Counted from the first letter of the stretch, positions 1-8,748 are shown. The stretch is 39,115 nt of DNA from JAAYCI01 sp964371725 (GCA_964371725.1 CAYJNQ010000017.1:1-39115), one strand, 5' to 3'. Notes: generated by a model not told the origin, from the letters alone. Program-made: numbers and translations.

Positions 1-55
1 TTAACCGTTACACGATTTCCAGTCGTGCGCCTTCGACCAACTCAGCCATCTCTCC
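1..55 (-). tRNA. tRNA-Ser: tRNA-Ser (anticodon GGA), 3' part outside the window
   Basis: Read on the minus strand from position 55 the sequence gives a 7-nt acceptor strand (GGAGAGA), U8, a D-arm with GCTGAG and GGTCGAAGGC, a five-pair anticodon stem (CACGA/TCGTG) and the loop CTGGAAA, so the anticodon is GGA and reads UCC/UCU. The start of a long variable arm, expected for tRNA-Ser, follows before the window ends. The T-arm and 3' acceptor half lie outside the window. Confidence 0.93.
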
Positions 56-75
56 CAATTTATCTTGCAAAGAAT

Positions 76-104
76 ATGTTACTGTAAGATTCGAGATTTG
101 TCAA
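76..104 (-). promoter_or_regulatory. Promoter of the tRNA-Ser gene
   Basis: On the minus strand a perfect -35 TTGACA (99-104) is followed after 17 nt by TAACAT (76-81). The tRNA 5' end lies about 20 nt downstream, as expected for a short leader. Confidence 0.7.
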
Positions 105-261
105 GTCATTCATGGATTATAATGAAAAATCATCGTCTACATAGATGAAAAGCTGTGTGGGGAAAGCGGGGTCTGATGATATTGCAAGCGACCGTCTTTG
201 TGCAGAATTCGGGGTTTTCGGTTTGCGCATAATGTAGGTTTGTTGGTTTTTGCATAAGAGC

Positions 262-290
262 TTGTTTTATAAAGGAATTTGTATTATAAT
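262..290 (+). promoter_or_regulatory. Promoter upstream of the aminotransferase gene
   Basis: TTGTTT (262-267), a 17-nt spacer and a perfect TATAAT (285-290) precede the aminotransferase start by about 86 nt. The rest of the 56-361 gap shows no other gene. Confidence 0.65.
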
Positions 291-376
291 ATTTTGAGTG
301 CTTTAAGAAGATGGGATGGCTGTGCTTGTGGATGGTACACGGTGCAGCTGAAAGCTGAACAATGGAGGAATATACA

Positions 377-1648
377 ATGGCAAACTACGAATCGATGAAC
401 AAAGTGGACTTGCAGGCAGAACAGACCGTTTTGCAGGCGCGGCTCAATCAATTTGCGCAGATGAATTTGAAACTGGACATGTCTCGTGGCAAGCCGGCTG
501 CAAACCAGCTGGACTTGTCTTTGCCGCTTTTGAGCTATAATGAATATAAAGATGAGAGCGGTGCAGATGCACGCAATTATGGCCAACCTGAGGGGTTGCC
601 TGAGGCGCGTGCCTACTTTGCTGAGCTTATGGGTGTGAGCAAAGAGGAAGTTTTGGTGGGCAACAACGCCACCTTACAAATGATGTATCAAATTATCAAT
701 TTGGGCTGGCAATACGGCTTTTCCGGTGGCAAAGGGCCATGGAAAGATGAGGCGAACCGTAAATTTTTGTGTCCTGTGCCGGGGTATGACCGCCACTTCC
801 GTGTTACCGAGGTGTTTGGTTTCGAGATGATTTCGGTGCCCATGCTGGAAACCGGCCCCGATATGGATGTTTTGGAAGAGCTTGCCAAAGACCCTGCCGT
901 GAAGGGTGTGTGGTGTGTGCCGGTTTATTCCAACCCAGACGGATACACGTATTCCAAAGAGACGGTGGAGCGCCTTGCCAACATGAAAACCGGTGCAGGT
1001 GATTTCAAAATCATCTGGGACAATGCCTATGGGTTCCACCATTTAACGGAAACGCATGAAACCGTGCCAAACCTTTTGGAGGCTTGCAAAAAAGCCGGCT
1101 GTGAAGAGCGTGCCGTGATGCTGTGTTCCACAAGCAAAATTACATTTGCAGGCTCCGGTGTTGCGGCCTTGGCAGCCAGCGAAAGCTTCCTCAAACAATA
1201 CCTTCAATACATGTCCTCGCAAATCATCGGCCCCGATAAGGTGAACCAGCTAAACCATGTGCGCTTCCTTAAAAAAGAGGGGATGGCCGCGCATATGAAA
1301 AAACATGCAGACATTTTACACCCGAAATTTGAAAAAGTGATTGAAATTTTGGGGCGTGAGCTTTCCGAAAGCGGCATCGCACATTGGACAGAGCCAAAAG
1401 GCGGATATTTCATCAGCTTGTATGTGATGCCCGGCACAGCGGCGCGTGTGGCAGAATTGTGCAAACAAACCGGCGTTGTTACCACGCCGGCCGGGGCTGC
1501 TTATCCCTACGGAAAAGACCCGAAAGACGAGCACATCCGTGTGGCACCGTCCTTCCCGCCAATGAACGAATTGGAAACGGCTGCAGAGCTTCTTTGTGTG
1601 GCCACACGCCTTGCGGCAATTGAAAAATTGCTACAACAAAACGGCTAA
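377..1648 (+). CDS. Aspartate aminotransferase, type Ic family (PLP-dependent)
   Basis: A 423-residue fold-type I PLP enzyme. The N-terminal LDMSRGKP motif, YGQPEGLPEAR, YSNPDGYTYS and WDNAYGFHHL match the Asp_aminotransf family (type Ic, AspT-like), which transfers an amino group between aspartate and 2-oxoglutarate. The PLP lysine is expected in STSKITFAGSG (about K254), with the pyridine-nitrogen aspartate at about D215 (WDNAYG). I chose ATG 377 over ATG 362 because GGAGG at 364-368 lies 8 nt before 377 and overlaps the upstream ATG. The gene has its own promoter, and secDF follows after 62 nt. Family assignment is firm; substrate is inferred from the family. Confidence 0.88.
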   Translation: MANYESMNKVDLQAEQTVLQARLNQFAQMNLKLDMSRGKPAANQLDLSLPLLSYNEYKDESGADARNYGQPEGLPEARAYFAELMGVSKEEVLVGNNATLQMMYQIINLGWQYGFSGGKGPWKDEANRKFLCPVPGYDRHFRVTEVFGFEMISVPMLETGPDMDVLEELAKDPAVKGVWCVPVYSNPDGYTYSKETVERLANMKTGAGDFKIIWDNAYGFHHLTETHETVPNLLEACKKAGCEERAVMLCSTSKITFAGSGVAALAASESFLKQYLQYMSSQIIGPDKVNQLNHVRFLKKEGMAAHMKKHADILHPKFEKVIEILGRELSESGIAHWTEPKGGYFISLYVMPGTAARVAELCKQTGVVTTPAGAAYPYGKDPKDEHIRVAPSFPPMNELETAAELLCVATRLAAIEKLLQQNG

Positions 1649-1710
1649 ACCGGCAAATAAGAAAACGTTCGTCTGGCTGTTTTGTGCACCGGTCGAATTC
1701 GGAGGAAACG

Positions 1711-4059
1711 ATGAAAAGAAAAGGGAAGATTTGGTTTTTTATAACAGCAGCGCTTATTGTGCTTTTGGCTGTCACCACCGTGTTTGGATACAGTAGCCGT
1801 TACGGAGACATTGTCACACCCGTTATCAAAAGCGTGGATGAAATCCGTTTTGGTATCGACATCCGTGGTGGTGTGGATGTCACCTTTGTTCCGCAAGACG
1901 GAATCGAGGCAACTGAGGCACAGATGAATTCGGCGCAAGCTGTGGTGGAACAGCGGCTTGTGGGGCTTGGCATCACAGATTATGAGCTGTATAAAGATTT
2001 GGATCAAAGCAGGCTGATTTTGCGCTTTCCTTGGCAGGCGGATGAAACTGAATTCGACCCGGAATCGGCCATTCAGGAGCTTTCGGCAACGGCACTTCTC
2101 ACCTTCCGCGAGGGCAACGAGGTGGACGAGACCACAGGCGCCCCAACGGGCACCACAGCCGAAACCATCATTTTAGAGGGCACAGACATTGCCGAGGCCA
2201 CTGCCCAATACGGGAGCCTCAGCGAATTTGGTGCAGCAGAACACTATGTGGCGCTGGAATTGACGGACGAGGCCACAGAAAAATTCTCGGAGGCCACGGG
2301 TCGCCTAGCCGGCACGGGTGGCACCATCTCCATTTGGATGGACGAGCAAATGATCAGTGCTCCCTCGGTGAACGAGCAAATCAACACAAATGAAGCGGTG
2401 ATAACCGGCGGCTTTGATGCCGAAACCGCGGCAGATTTGGCCAGCACCATCAATGCGGGCTCTTTGCCCTTTGCTTTGGAGGCCGACAGCTTCTCCACCA
2501 TCAGCCCCACCTTGGGCAGCCAGTCGCTGCGTGCCATGACCATTGCCGGCATCGTGGCCTTCCTGCTCATCATCGGCTTTATGATTTTCAGCTATCGCCT
2601 GCCCGGTGCTGTGGCAAGCCTTGCCTTGCTTGGGCAAGTGGCCGGTGCATTGGCCTTTGTTTCGGGCTATTTTGCGGTGTTCAACGGCTTCACTTTAACT
2701 TTGCCGGGTATCGCCGGTATCATATTATCCATTGGCATCGGTGTGGACGCAAATGTCATTTTGGGCGAGCGCCTGAAAGAAGAGTTGCGCGGCGGCAAAA
2801 AACTGGATGCGGCTCTTCGTGCCGCGTTTCGTCGTGGTTTAACACCGGTTATCGATAGCAATGTGACCATTCTGATTGTGGCAGCCATCCTAATGGGTTC
2901 TTTTGGGCCACCGGACAATGTGTTTGCCATTTTGCTTCGCCCCTTGTTCTTCGCGTTCGGCCCTTCCACGGCCGGCACCATCTACTCTTTTGGATATACC
3001 TTGTTCGTGGGCGTGCTTCTCAACTTGATTTTTGGCGTTTTGAGCACGCGTGTAATGCTGTATTCCCTTTCCAAATTCAAAGCATTGCGCAAACCCACTT
3101 GGTACGGTGCATTGCCCGAAGGGAAAACGGCCTCGGCAGCACCCAATTTTGCCGTGGTGGCAGCACGCAAAAAGCTGTTCACGTTCTCCGGCATCTTGCT
3201 TTCTCTTATCTTGGTGGCCTCTTTTGTGTTCGGTGTGCAGCTCGACATCCAGTTCAGCGGCGGTGCACTCATCACCTACAGCTACACGGGCGAAGTGGAT
3301 TTGGACGAGATACAAAGCTCAGCCAATGAAATTCTTGGCACCGAGGTGCAAATGCAGGAGGGAATTAACCCCGCAGGTGGCAGTACCATTACATTTACCT
3401 TACCGGGCAATGAGACCATCACGGTGGATGAACTCGACAATTTGAGTGCATCTTTCTTGGAAACTTTCCCGGACGCAGGGTTTGAACAGCTCGAGGTGAA
3501 CAATGTGGCACCCAGCATCGGCAACGCCTTCCTTTTGAAATGCCTCATCGCCGTTTTGGCGGCCTCTTTGCTCATTTTGCTCTACATCGGCATTCGCTTT
3601 AAAAACATTGGCGGCTGGTTGGGTGGCCTCACGGCTATTGTGGCTCTTTTGCACGACCTTGCCATTGTATACGGCGTGTTTGTGCTTTTGCAAATCCCGC
3701 TCAACGGCAACTTCATTGCGGCATTGCTCACCATCTTGGGTTATTCCATCAACGACACCGTGGTTATTTACGACCGCGTGCGTGAGAACCGCGGTTTATA
3801 TGGAAAGAAAATGCCGTTTTCCGAACTCATGAACCGAAGCATCAACCAAAGCATGGTGCGCTCTGTCAACACAACGCTCACCACGGTGGCCGCTCTTGGT
3901 TGTGTGTGTATCTTCTCATTTGTGTATAATTTAGATAGTATCTTTACTTTTGCCTTCCCGTTGATGGTGGGCATGATAAGCGGCACTTACTCCACAATGT
4001 GCATTGCGGGTCCTTTGTGGGTGTGGTTTGCAAAGCGCCGTGAAAAAGTGGTAAAATAA
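1711..4059 (+). CDS. secDF: Fused protein translocase subunit SecDF
   Basis: A 782-residue fusion of SecD and SecF, the RND-like proton-driven accessory subunit that pulls exported proteins from the SecYEG channel. The SecD half starts with a membrane helix, then a periplasmic-type P1 domain (FGIDIRGGVDVTF; VVEQRLVGLGI), and contains GIGVDANVILGERLKEE. The SecF half contains DIQFSGGALITYSYTG and the conserved TILGYSINDTVVIYDRVREN segment. Fusion of D and F is common in Bacilli and Clostridia. ATG 1711 is preceded by GGAGG 6 nt upstream; an in-frame GTG at 1684 has no ribosome site. It is the only Sec component here, next to several genes for exported proteins. Confidence 0.95.
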   Translation: MKRKGKIWFFITAALIVLLAVTTVFGYSSRYGDIVTPVIKSVDEIRFGIDIRGGVDVTFVPQDGIEATEAQMNSAQAVVEQRLVGLGITDYELYKDLDQSRLILRFPWQADETEFDPESAIQELSATALLTFREGNEVDETTGAPTGTTAETIILEGTDIAEATAQYGSLSEFGAAEHYVALELTDEATEKFSEATGRLAGTGGTISIWMDEQMISAPSVNEQINTNEAVITGGFDAETAADLASTINAGSLPFALEADSFSTISPTLGSQSLRAMTIAGIVAFLLIIGFMIFSYRLPGAVASLALLGQVAGALAFVSGYFAVFNGFTLTLPGIAGIILSIGIGVDANVILGERLKEELRGGKKLDAALRAAFRRGLTPVIDSNVTILIVAAILMGSFGPPDNVFAILLRPLFFAFGPSTAGTIYSFGYTLFVGVLLNLIFGVLSTRVMLYSLSKFKALRKPTWYGALPEGKTASAAPNFAVVAARKKLFTFSGILLSLILVASFVFGVQLDIQFSGGALITYSYTGEVDLDEIQSSANEILGTEVQMQEGINPAGGSTITFTLPGNETITVDELDNLSASFLETFPDAGFEQLEVNNVAPSIGNAFLLKCLIAVLAASLLILLYIGIRFKNIGGWLGGLTAIVALLHDLAIVYGVFVLLQIPLNGNFIAALLTILGYSINDTVVIYDRVRENRGLYGKKMPFSELMNRSINQSMVRSVNTTLTTVAALGCVCIFSFVYNLDSIFTFAFPLMVGMISGTYSTMCIAGPLWVWFAKRREKVVK
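4028..4057 (+). promoter_or_regulatory. Candidate promoter inside the end of secDF
   Basis: TTGCAA (4028-4033), 18 nt, TAAAAT (4052-4057). It would serve the SPQTG-terminal protein gene at 4112, for which no promoter fits in the 52-nt intergenic gap. Cotranscription with secDF is the alternative. Confidence 0.4.
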
Positions 4060-4111
4060 TGATGTGTAGTTCGGGGCTAGGCCTATCAACATAGAAAAAG
4101 GAGAGATGAGG

Positions 4112-5155
4112 ATGAACATGAAAAAGAAAGTGATTTCCCTGCTTGTGGCCACACTTTCATTGGCCTTGCTGTTGCCGATGACGATTTTGTCTGTTTCGGC
4201 ATCGGAACTGGGAAGTCTTACAGAGAGTGGTATTCGTGCCACAGGCTCGCAAGAGGTAACGGCAGATGTTCAATCTGTCGATGCACAAACCGGCGCGACC
4301 GCTGCCGTGCAAACGCTATTGGCCACAAATCCACAACAAACCTGGGTAAGCGATGGGTATAAAGCCATTGGTTTTTTTGCCGTGGGGAATAGCGGAAACG
4401 ATGCGGGAAGAGAAAATCTCTACAATATTCAAGTGGACTTGTCCGGCCTGAAAAGCACGGATGCAGTGGTTGTTTTATCGCTGAATGTTTCAGGCAGCGG
4501 TGCTGCTAGCACGGTGGCCGGCGTGCAGGCGGCGGATGGCTCTTTCAGTTTTGAGCATATTCTGAATGCATATAGTGCAGACGATCTCTTTGATGAAGGT
4601 TTTTATGTGCTGGTAAAGCAGACAGAGGACCCAACGTCTACCCCAACGTCTACCCCAACATCTACCCCAACATCTACCCCAACATCTACCCCGAATTCAA
4701 ACCCCATCAACCCCGGCAATACCAATTCGCCGCAGGTGCTGGGTTCACAGATTCAGTTTTTCAATCTTCCCGAGGGTGTAACACCGCAGGTGCGTGCACT
4801 TACAGCGGAAGAACTGACACAGTACAATTTGGCAGCTTCGGGTAGGGGAGCCACCGGACAGATCGTTGGTGCCTATGAAATCGTTTTCCTAGACGCGAGC
4901 GGCAATGAGGTGGCGCCGTTGGCAAACACCTACTTTACAGTTGGCACAACGAACATTACGCCAAACGACCGCGTGACCATTTTCCATTTTCTTGAAAACG
5001 GACAGGTAAAGGTGGATGCAACTGCGGTTGATTCTGCGGGCACAATTACGCACTATCCTGGCACGAGCCTATCGCCCTTCCTCTTCTACTTGCAAAAGGA
5101 CTATAACCTTACAAGCACGGTGGCAACTTCCCCACAAACAGGGGTTTACGCCTAA
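4112..5155 (+). CDS. Secreted protein with Thr/Ser/Pro repeat linker and C-terminal SPQTGVYA
   Basis: A 347-residue exported protein of no known family. A Sec signal peptide (KKK, then a hydrophobic stretch ending about LSVSA, residues 1-30) is followed by a globular region, a linker of five PTST-type units (about residues 174-193), and a second domain ending in LSPFLFYLQKDYN. The last eight residues are SPQTGVYA. SPQTG fits the (S/P)PXTG motif of clostridial class B sortases, but translation ends four residues later; no hydrophobic segment or basic tail exists in any frame downstream. The C-terminal domain resembles that of the protein at 8206 (RVTIFHFLENG against RVQVYHVKADG). Start 4112 is favoured because GGAG at 4100-4103 is 8 nt away; ATG 4106 is too close. 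Confidence 0.8.
   Translation: MNMKKKVISLLVATLSLALLLPMTILSVSASELGSLTESGIRATGSQEVTADVQSVDAQTGATAAVQTLLATNPQQTWVSDGYKAIGFFAVGNSGNDAGRENLYNIQVDLSGLKSTDAVVVLSLNVSGSGAASTVAGVQAADGSFSFEHILNAYSADDLFDEGFYVLVKQTEDPTSTPTSTPTSTPTSTPTSTPNSNPINPGNTNSPQVLGSQIQFFNLPEGVTPQVRALTAEELTQYNLAASGRGATGQIVGAYEIVFLDASGNEVAPLANTYFTVGTTNITPNDRVTIFHFLENGQVKVDATAVDSAGTITHYPGTSLSPFLFYLQKDYNLTSTVATSPQTGVYA
4631..4690 (+). repeat. Five 12-bp tandem units coding a PTST linker
   Basis: Five near-identical 12-bp units (CCAACRTCTACC) encode the Thr/Ser/Pro stretch between the two domains of the protein at 4112. The units differ only at one base (G or A), so copy-number change by slippage is likely. It is a coding repeat, not a CRISPR array. 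Confidence 0.9.
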
Positions 5156-5188
5156 GAAAAGCAAGCAATCAATGCATAGGTAAATAAA

Positions 5189-5226
5189 ACAGAGGGGCTG
5201 TTTCAGTTTGAAACAGCCCCTCTGTT
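5189..5226 (+). terminator. Strong hairpin terminator after the first SPQTG gene
   Basis: A near-perfect stem of about 16 bp (ACAGAGGGGCTGTTTC against GAAACAGCCCCTCTGT) with a short loop lies 33 nt after the stop codon. The inner stem GGCTGTTTCA recurs in the terminator at 37677. Confidence 0.85.
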
Positions 5227-5230
5227 CGTT

Positions 5231-5364
5231 ATAAAGCGCCCGTTGTGTCGTCAGACTGCAAAATGTCGCGGCAGAACCATATCAACTATATGCGCCTTTG
5301 CAGCATTTTTTGCTTCTCAGCACTTGGCACTTTCCCGGCCGCCCTGCACTTTTTTGACGCTCTG
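5231..5364. repeat. Dispersed ~134-bp repeat, copy 1 (inverted relative to copy 2)
   Basis: This segment aligns with the reverse complement of 10770-10902 along its whole length, at about 84% identity in my hand alignment (about 21 differences, one single-base gap). Conserved blocks include GTCGTCAG, CTGCAAAATG, ATATGCGCCTTTGC and GCACTTGGCACTTTC. Near its middle the arms AAAATG..GC and GC..CATTTT can pair, so a hairpin survives despite base changes. It contains short open frames only. It sits between the terminator of the gene at 4112 and the 3' end of the BCCT gene. Confidence 0.85.
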
Positions 5365-5418
5365 CACAGGGCACTTTCAAAGCACCCTGTTATTATTGCA
5401 TCCCTACTTTCTGCGAAT

Positions 5419-7029
5419 CTATATAGAGGAAGATTTTGTTTTGGAACCACTGCGCATTTTTGGCGCATCTTCTTTTTTCTCGGACGAAAGGGTTTTTACA
5501 GGCGCAGGAGGTTTCTTTTGAGGGGGTGCTGCTTCGGTTGTTTCCTCCCGCAAACACTTCAGAAGTGCCGCAGGGGCACACAACATCACAAAGGCAAAGG
5601 GGAAAGCCGCCGAAATGGTCAAACTTTGTAGCATAGGAAGGCCACCGGCCAACATAAGGCCCGTTGCCAAACACGCCTGAATAACACCCCAAGATACCTT
5701 GATTTTGGTAGAGGGGTTTAGGTTTCCATTGCTGGAAAACATGCCCAGAACGAAGGTGGCGCTGTCGGCCGAGGTGATGAAAAAAGTGAACAACAGCACC
5801 ACGGTGATAATGGAAATGATTTCCCCAAAGGGTAGATAGTCCATCACCACAAAATAGGCAGTTTCCGTTACTTGTATGGCACTTTCAGCCACTTCCGGGC
5901 CTAAATTGATGGCAGTGGTGCCAAAAATGGCAAACCACAGGCAAGAGCACAGTGCCGGTGCCACTGTGACACCCAAAACAAACTCGCGAATGGTGCGCCC
6001 TTTTGAGATGCGGGCAATAAACATGCCCACAAACGGTGCCCAGGCAATCCACCAAGACCAATAGAAAATGCGCCAATCGAGCACCCAGCTGTTGTCTGAA
6101 AAGGGGCTGATGCGCAAACTCTCGCTGACAAGCCCCAAAATATTTTGGCCAAGCCCATTTGTGAAGGCGTTTAAAATCATCACGCTGGGGCCTACAATAA
6201 GCACAAGCAACATCAAAAGGCCACAGAGAGCGATGTTTGTGTTCGACAAAAGCTTAATACCGCGGTCAATGCCGGAAATGGCCGAGAGCAAAAACAGCAC
6301 GGTTACCGAGCCGATGATGGCAATTTGCACCAAGGTGGTGGTGGGCACACCAAAAAGATAGGAGAGCCCGCTGTTGATTTGCAGAACACCAAACCCCAAA
6401 GACGTGGATACACCGGCCACCGTGGCAATGATGGCCAAAATGTCGATGAATTTACCAAGCGGGCCACACATACGTTCTTCACCGAACAAGGGGATGAAAA
6501 TGCTGCTGATGAGCCCGCCTTTTCCTTTGCGAAATTGCATATAGGCCAGTGGCAAGGCGAGAATAGAATAACTGGCCCAAGGGTAAAACCCCCAGTGGAA
6601 GAACGACTCAAAAATGGCAAATTCCGCAGCCTCGGGGGTGCCTCCCGGCATACTGTCCGGGTAGAGGTAGTGCGTAAGCGGTTCTGCCACACCCCAAAAC
6701 ACAAGCCCAATGCCCATGCCGGCCGAAAACAGCATGGCAAACCAAGAAACATTGCTGTGCTCGGGGCGGTCTGTGTCTTTTCCAAGGCGGATGCGCCCAT
6801 ATTTGCTGAGGGCGATGTAAAGTGAAAAAGCGACAAAACAGAACATAGCCAACAGGTAAAACCAGCCAAATTGAACACTGAAAAATTGAAGCAAAACATG
6901 GCCGACATGCCCCATGGAGTCTGGGAAAAATATGCCCCAAGCAGCCAAAAAACAAACGATGAGTAGGGAGATAAAAAAAACATCCCGTTGTTTTATGGTT
7001 CGTTTTAGCTTTTCTAAAGTATTTCGCAT
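5419..7029 (-). CDS. BCCT-family transporter (glycine betaine/choline/carnitine type)
   Basis: A 536-residue membrane protein of the betaine/carnitine/choline transporter family. Twelve hydrophobic segments are expected; the diagnostic region FSAGMGIGLVFWGVAEPLTHY is clear, as is the Trp-rich segment WSWWIAWAPFVGMFIARISKGR. Such carriers import quaternary amines, often for osmoprotection, driven by sodium or proton gradients or by exchange. The C-terminus is a hydrophilic, Pro/Lys/Ser-rich tail. ATG 7029 has AAAGGA 5-6 nt upstream. It is transcribed against its neighbours, diverging from sortase 1. The substrate cannot be read from the sequence. Confidence 0.9.
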   Translation of the reverse strand: MRNTLEKLKRTIKQRDVFFISLLIVCFLAAWGIFFPDSMGHVGHVLLQFFSVQFGWFYLLAMFCFVAFSLYIALSKYGRIRLGKDTDRPEHSNVSWFAMLFSAGMGIGLVFWGVAEPLTHYLYPDSMPGGTPEAAEFAIFESFFHWGFYPWASYSILALPLAYMQFRKGKGGLISSIFIPLFGEERMCGPLGKFIDILAIIATVAGVSTSLGFGVLQINSGLSYLFGVPTTTLVQIAIIGSVTVLFLLSAISGIDRGIKLLSNTNIALCGLLMLLVLIVGPSVMILNAFTNGLGQNILGLVSESLRISPFSDNSWVLDWRIFYWSWWIAWAPFVGMFIARISKGRTIREFVLGVTVAPALCSCLWFAIFGTTAINLGPEVAESAIQVTETAYFVVMDYLPFGEIISIITVVLLFTFFITSADSATFVLGMFSSNGNLNPSTKIKVSWGVIQACLATGLMLAGGLPMLQSLTISAAFPFAFVMLCAPAALLKCLREETTEAAPPQKKPPAPVKTLSSEKKEDAPKMRSGSKTKSSSI

Positions 7030-7081
7030 TCGTATCCTTTCTGTTTTGCGTACAAGGCGTTCGCGTGCACACTATTTAACC

Positions 7082-7110
7082 AGTATAACGAAAATACGAA
7101 AAAAAATCAA
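7082..7110 (-). promoter_or_regulatory. Promoter of the BCCT transporter gene
   Basis: On the minus strand TTGATT (7105-7110), 17 nt, TATACT (7082-7087). It diverges from the sortase 1 promoter, whose -35 starts at 7162, in the same 214-nt gap. Confidence 0.65.
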
Positions 7111-7161
7111 ATGCGGGCACTTTCAAGCTGTGTGCAATGCAACATAAAGTGTGCAGCGTTC

Positions 7162-7190
7162 TTGACACAATATGCCGGGAATGCTAGACT
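7162..7190 (+). promoter_or_regulatory. Promoter of sortase gene 1
   Basis: Perfect TTGACA (7162-7167), 17 nt, TAGACT (7185-7190). The block TTCTTGACACAA and the following GAATGCTA.ACTTTTTT are nearly the same as at the sortase 2 promoter (8889-8917), so the two promoters are paralogous. Confidence 0.8.
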
Positions 7191-7243
7191 TTTTTCAGGG
7201 AGCAAAAATTACATCATAAATTGAAAAGCAAGGGAAACAGAAT

Positions 7244-8023
7244 ATGAATCACGCAAAAATCAAACCCAAAAAAATGGGGGAAACATACATACGGCACAAA
7301 GGGGTGTGCCTTTTGTTTGTGGGGCTTTTTTTATTAACAGCCTGCAAGGGTGAAGCGGAAAGTGTTTCCATTGCCTCCTCAGTTGCGCCACAATCTGTGC
7401 CGGAACCCGTGGCGGTTGTTGTGGAAGAGGAGGAAGCGCACACGCGTGAGGACATTGACTTTGATGAGCTCAGAGAGGTGAATGAAGATGTCATCGCCTG
7501 GATAGAAGTGCCCGGCACCGTAATCGATTATCCCGTTTTGCGCGGCATCGACAATGCAAAATACCTCACCACCACACTCGAGGGCGAATACGATATGTAT
7601 GGCTCCATTTTTGCCGATATGCAGAATGTAGACGAACTCACAGAAGATGTGAGTGTGTTGTATGGCCACTATACCACCGACGATACTTTTTTCACCCAGC
7701 TTCACCGCTACAAGGACGAAGACTATTTCGAGGAAAACCCAAACTTATACCTCTTTACGCCCGAGCGTGCCGAGGAATTCGAGGTGGTGGCCGCCTTTAC
7801 AACCGACAACCGCAACATTGTGTATGAACACTTGCACAACAACCCAAACGGAACAGAAGGCTTTATTGACTGGATTTCGGCCACCACAGATGAAGCGGCT
7901 GTTCTCAATGTAGAGGGGTTGAGTGAAGACGACCGCTTTTTGGTGCTTTCCACTTGTGTGGCAGCTGTGGGTGGTGCAAATGAACGATATATTGTGGTTT
8001 CCAGGTTTTCGGAGGAGCTCTAA
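7244..8023 (+). CDS. Class B-type sortase made as a lipoprotein (sortase 1)
   Basis: A 259-residue exported transpeptidase. The catalytic triad of sortases is visible: H142 in VLYGHY, C238 in VLSTC and R248 in ERYIVV. The surrounding sequence (VIAWIEVPGTVIDYPV; the region YFEENPNLYLF) is of SrtB type. Residues 21-33 are hydrophobic and end in the lipobox LTAC with C34, so the enzyme should be lipidated and held on the outer face of the membrane, unlike usual sortases with an N-terminal helix. Residues 35-68 form an acidic linker. About 70% of the catalytic part matches sortase 2 by eye. It has its own promoter and terminator and lies next to a SPQTG-ending protein, its likely substrate. The ribosome site (AAGGG) is weak. 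Confidence 0.87.
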   Translation: MNHAKIKPKKMGETYIRHKGVCLLFVGLFLLTACKGEAESVSIASSVAPQSVPEPVAVVVEEEEAHTREDIDFDELREVNEDVIAWIEVPGTVIDYPVLRGIDNAKYLTTTLEGEYDMYGSIFADMQNVDELTEDVSVLYGHYTTDDTFFTQLHRYKDEDYFEENPNLYLFTPERAEEFEVVAAFTTDNRNIVYEHLHNNPNGTEGFIDWISATTDEAAVLNVEGLSEDDRFLVLSTCVAAVGGANERYIVVSRFSEEL

Positions 8024-8054
8024 ACTATATTTCACAGCAATTCTCTGTGTTTTG

Positions 8055-8088
8055 AAAAGCGTAATTTTTAAAAAAAATTACGCTTTTT
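8055..8088 (+). terminator. Rho-independent terminator after sortase 1
   Basis: The inverted repeat AAAAGCGTAATTTTT / AAATTACGCTTTTT ends in a T run, 31 nt after the stop codon. Confidence 0.85.
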
Positions 8089-8101
8089 GGTTATAATTTT
8101 A

Positions 8102-8130
8102 TTGACAAAAGTATACAGGTGTATTACAAT
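8102..8130 (+). promoter_or_regulatory. Promoter of the second SPQTG gene
   Basis: Perfect TTGACA (8102-8107), 17 nt, TACAAT (8125-8130), directly after the sortase 1 terminator. The small surface protein is therefore an independent and probably strong transcription unit. Confidence 0.8.
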
Positions 8131-8205
8131 TATGATGAAATTGTGAAAAGATGAGCTTAGGTCGTTTTTTCACCAAAAAACAAAAAAGTAAGAGGAGATG
8201 GAACA

Positions 8206-8748
8206 ATGAAAAAGAACAAATTTTTAGTTGCATTGGTTGTGGTTTTGCTTGTGGCTATGATGTTGCCGATGGCTGCCATGGCAAACTCGGCAAACTCGCC
8301 GCAAATTGCAGGACCCGGCGCTTTCAGCATGAGTGGCTTAAGCCAATCGCAGCAGTTTACGGCAGTTTGGGTTGGCACAGCACAAGAGCAGGCTTTAAAC
8401 ACCAGAGCTACAGCGATGGGTGCAAACACCTATTCACGGGGTTGGTGGGATTTAACAATCTTCGATACCGCTACAAATATGGAAGTGCAACCAGCCCCGG
8501 GTGTGCCGGTTACAGTGTATCTGGGTGGCGTTACTCCGAGTAGCCGTGTGCAAGTTTACCATGTAAAAGCAGACGGTAGCATGGAAGCAATTCCGGGCCC
8601 CATTGCTGGAAACAACACCATCACCTTTATCCCGAATGGTTTTTCCATTTATGGTTTCTATGTGGGCAATGATGCAGCCGCCACAACCACAACCACAACC
8701 ACAACCACAACCAGCATGACTTCTCCCCAAACCGGTGTGTATGCTTAA
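8206..8748 (+). CDS. Small secreted protein with Thr-rich linker and C-terminal SPQTGVYA
   Basis: A 180-residue exported protein, not matched to a named family. The signal peptide is clear (KKNK, hydrophobic core, cleavage near AAMA, about residue 26). One compact domain follows (about residues 30-155) whose end, FIPNGFSIYGFYVG, resembles the end of the domain in the protein at 4112. A run of about ten threonines, coded by a 6-bp tandem repeat, leads to SMTSPQTGVYA at the very C-terminus. The final octapeptide is identical in both proteins; neither has a membrane segment after it. GAGGAGA lies about 8 nt before ATG 8206. It sits between the two sortase genes. Confidence 0.82.
   Translation: MKKNKFLVALVVVLLVAMMLPMAAMANSANSPQIAGPGAFSMSGLSQSQQFTAVWVGTAQEQALNTRATAMGANTYSRGWWDLTIFDTATNMEVQPAPGVPVTVYLGGVTPSSRVQVYHVKADGSMEAIPGPIAGNNTITFIPNGFSIYGFYVGNDAAATTTTTTTTTTSMTSPQTGVYA
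8683..8712 (+). repeat. 6-bp tandem repeat coding a poly-Thr linker
   Basis: Five perfect ACAACC-type units encode consecutive threonines just before SPQTGVYA. Such a linker would hold the domain away from the C-terminal motif. Confidence 0.85.

Noticed and set aside
4631..4690. CRISPR-like array
   Set aside because: 12-bp units follow each other without spacers and code in frame for a Thr/Ser/Pro linker.
5156..5230. Lost hydrophobic sorting tail after SPQTG in the first protein through frameshift
   Set aside because: All three forward frames after the motif were read; none codes a hydrophobic helix, and the stop is followed directly by a terminator.
5243..5631. Open frames on the plus strand through repeat copy 1 and the BCCT gene end
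   Set aside because: They cross a non-coding repeat and run antisense to a conserved gene; no ribosome site or family resemblance.
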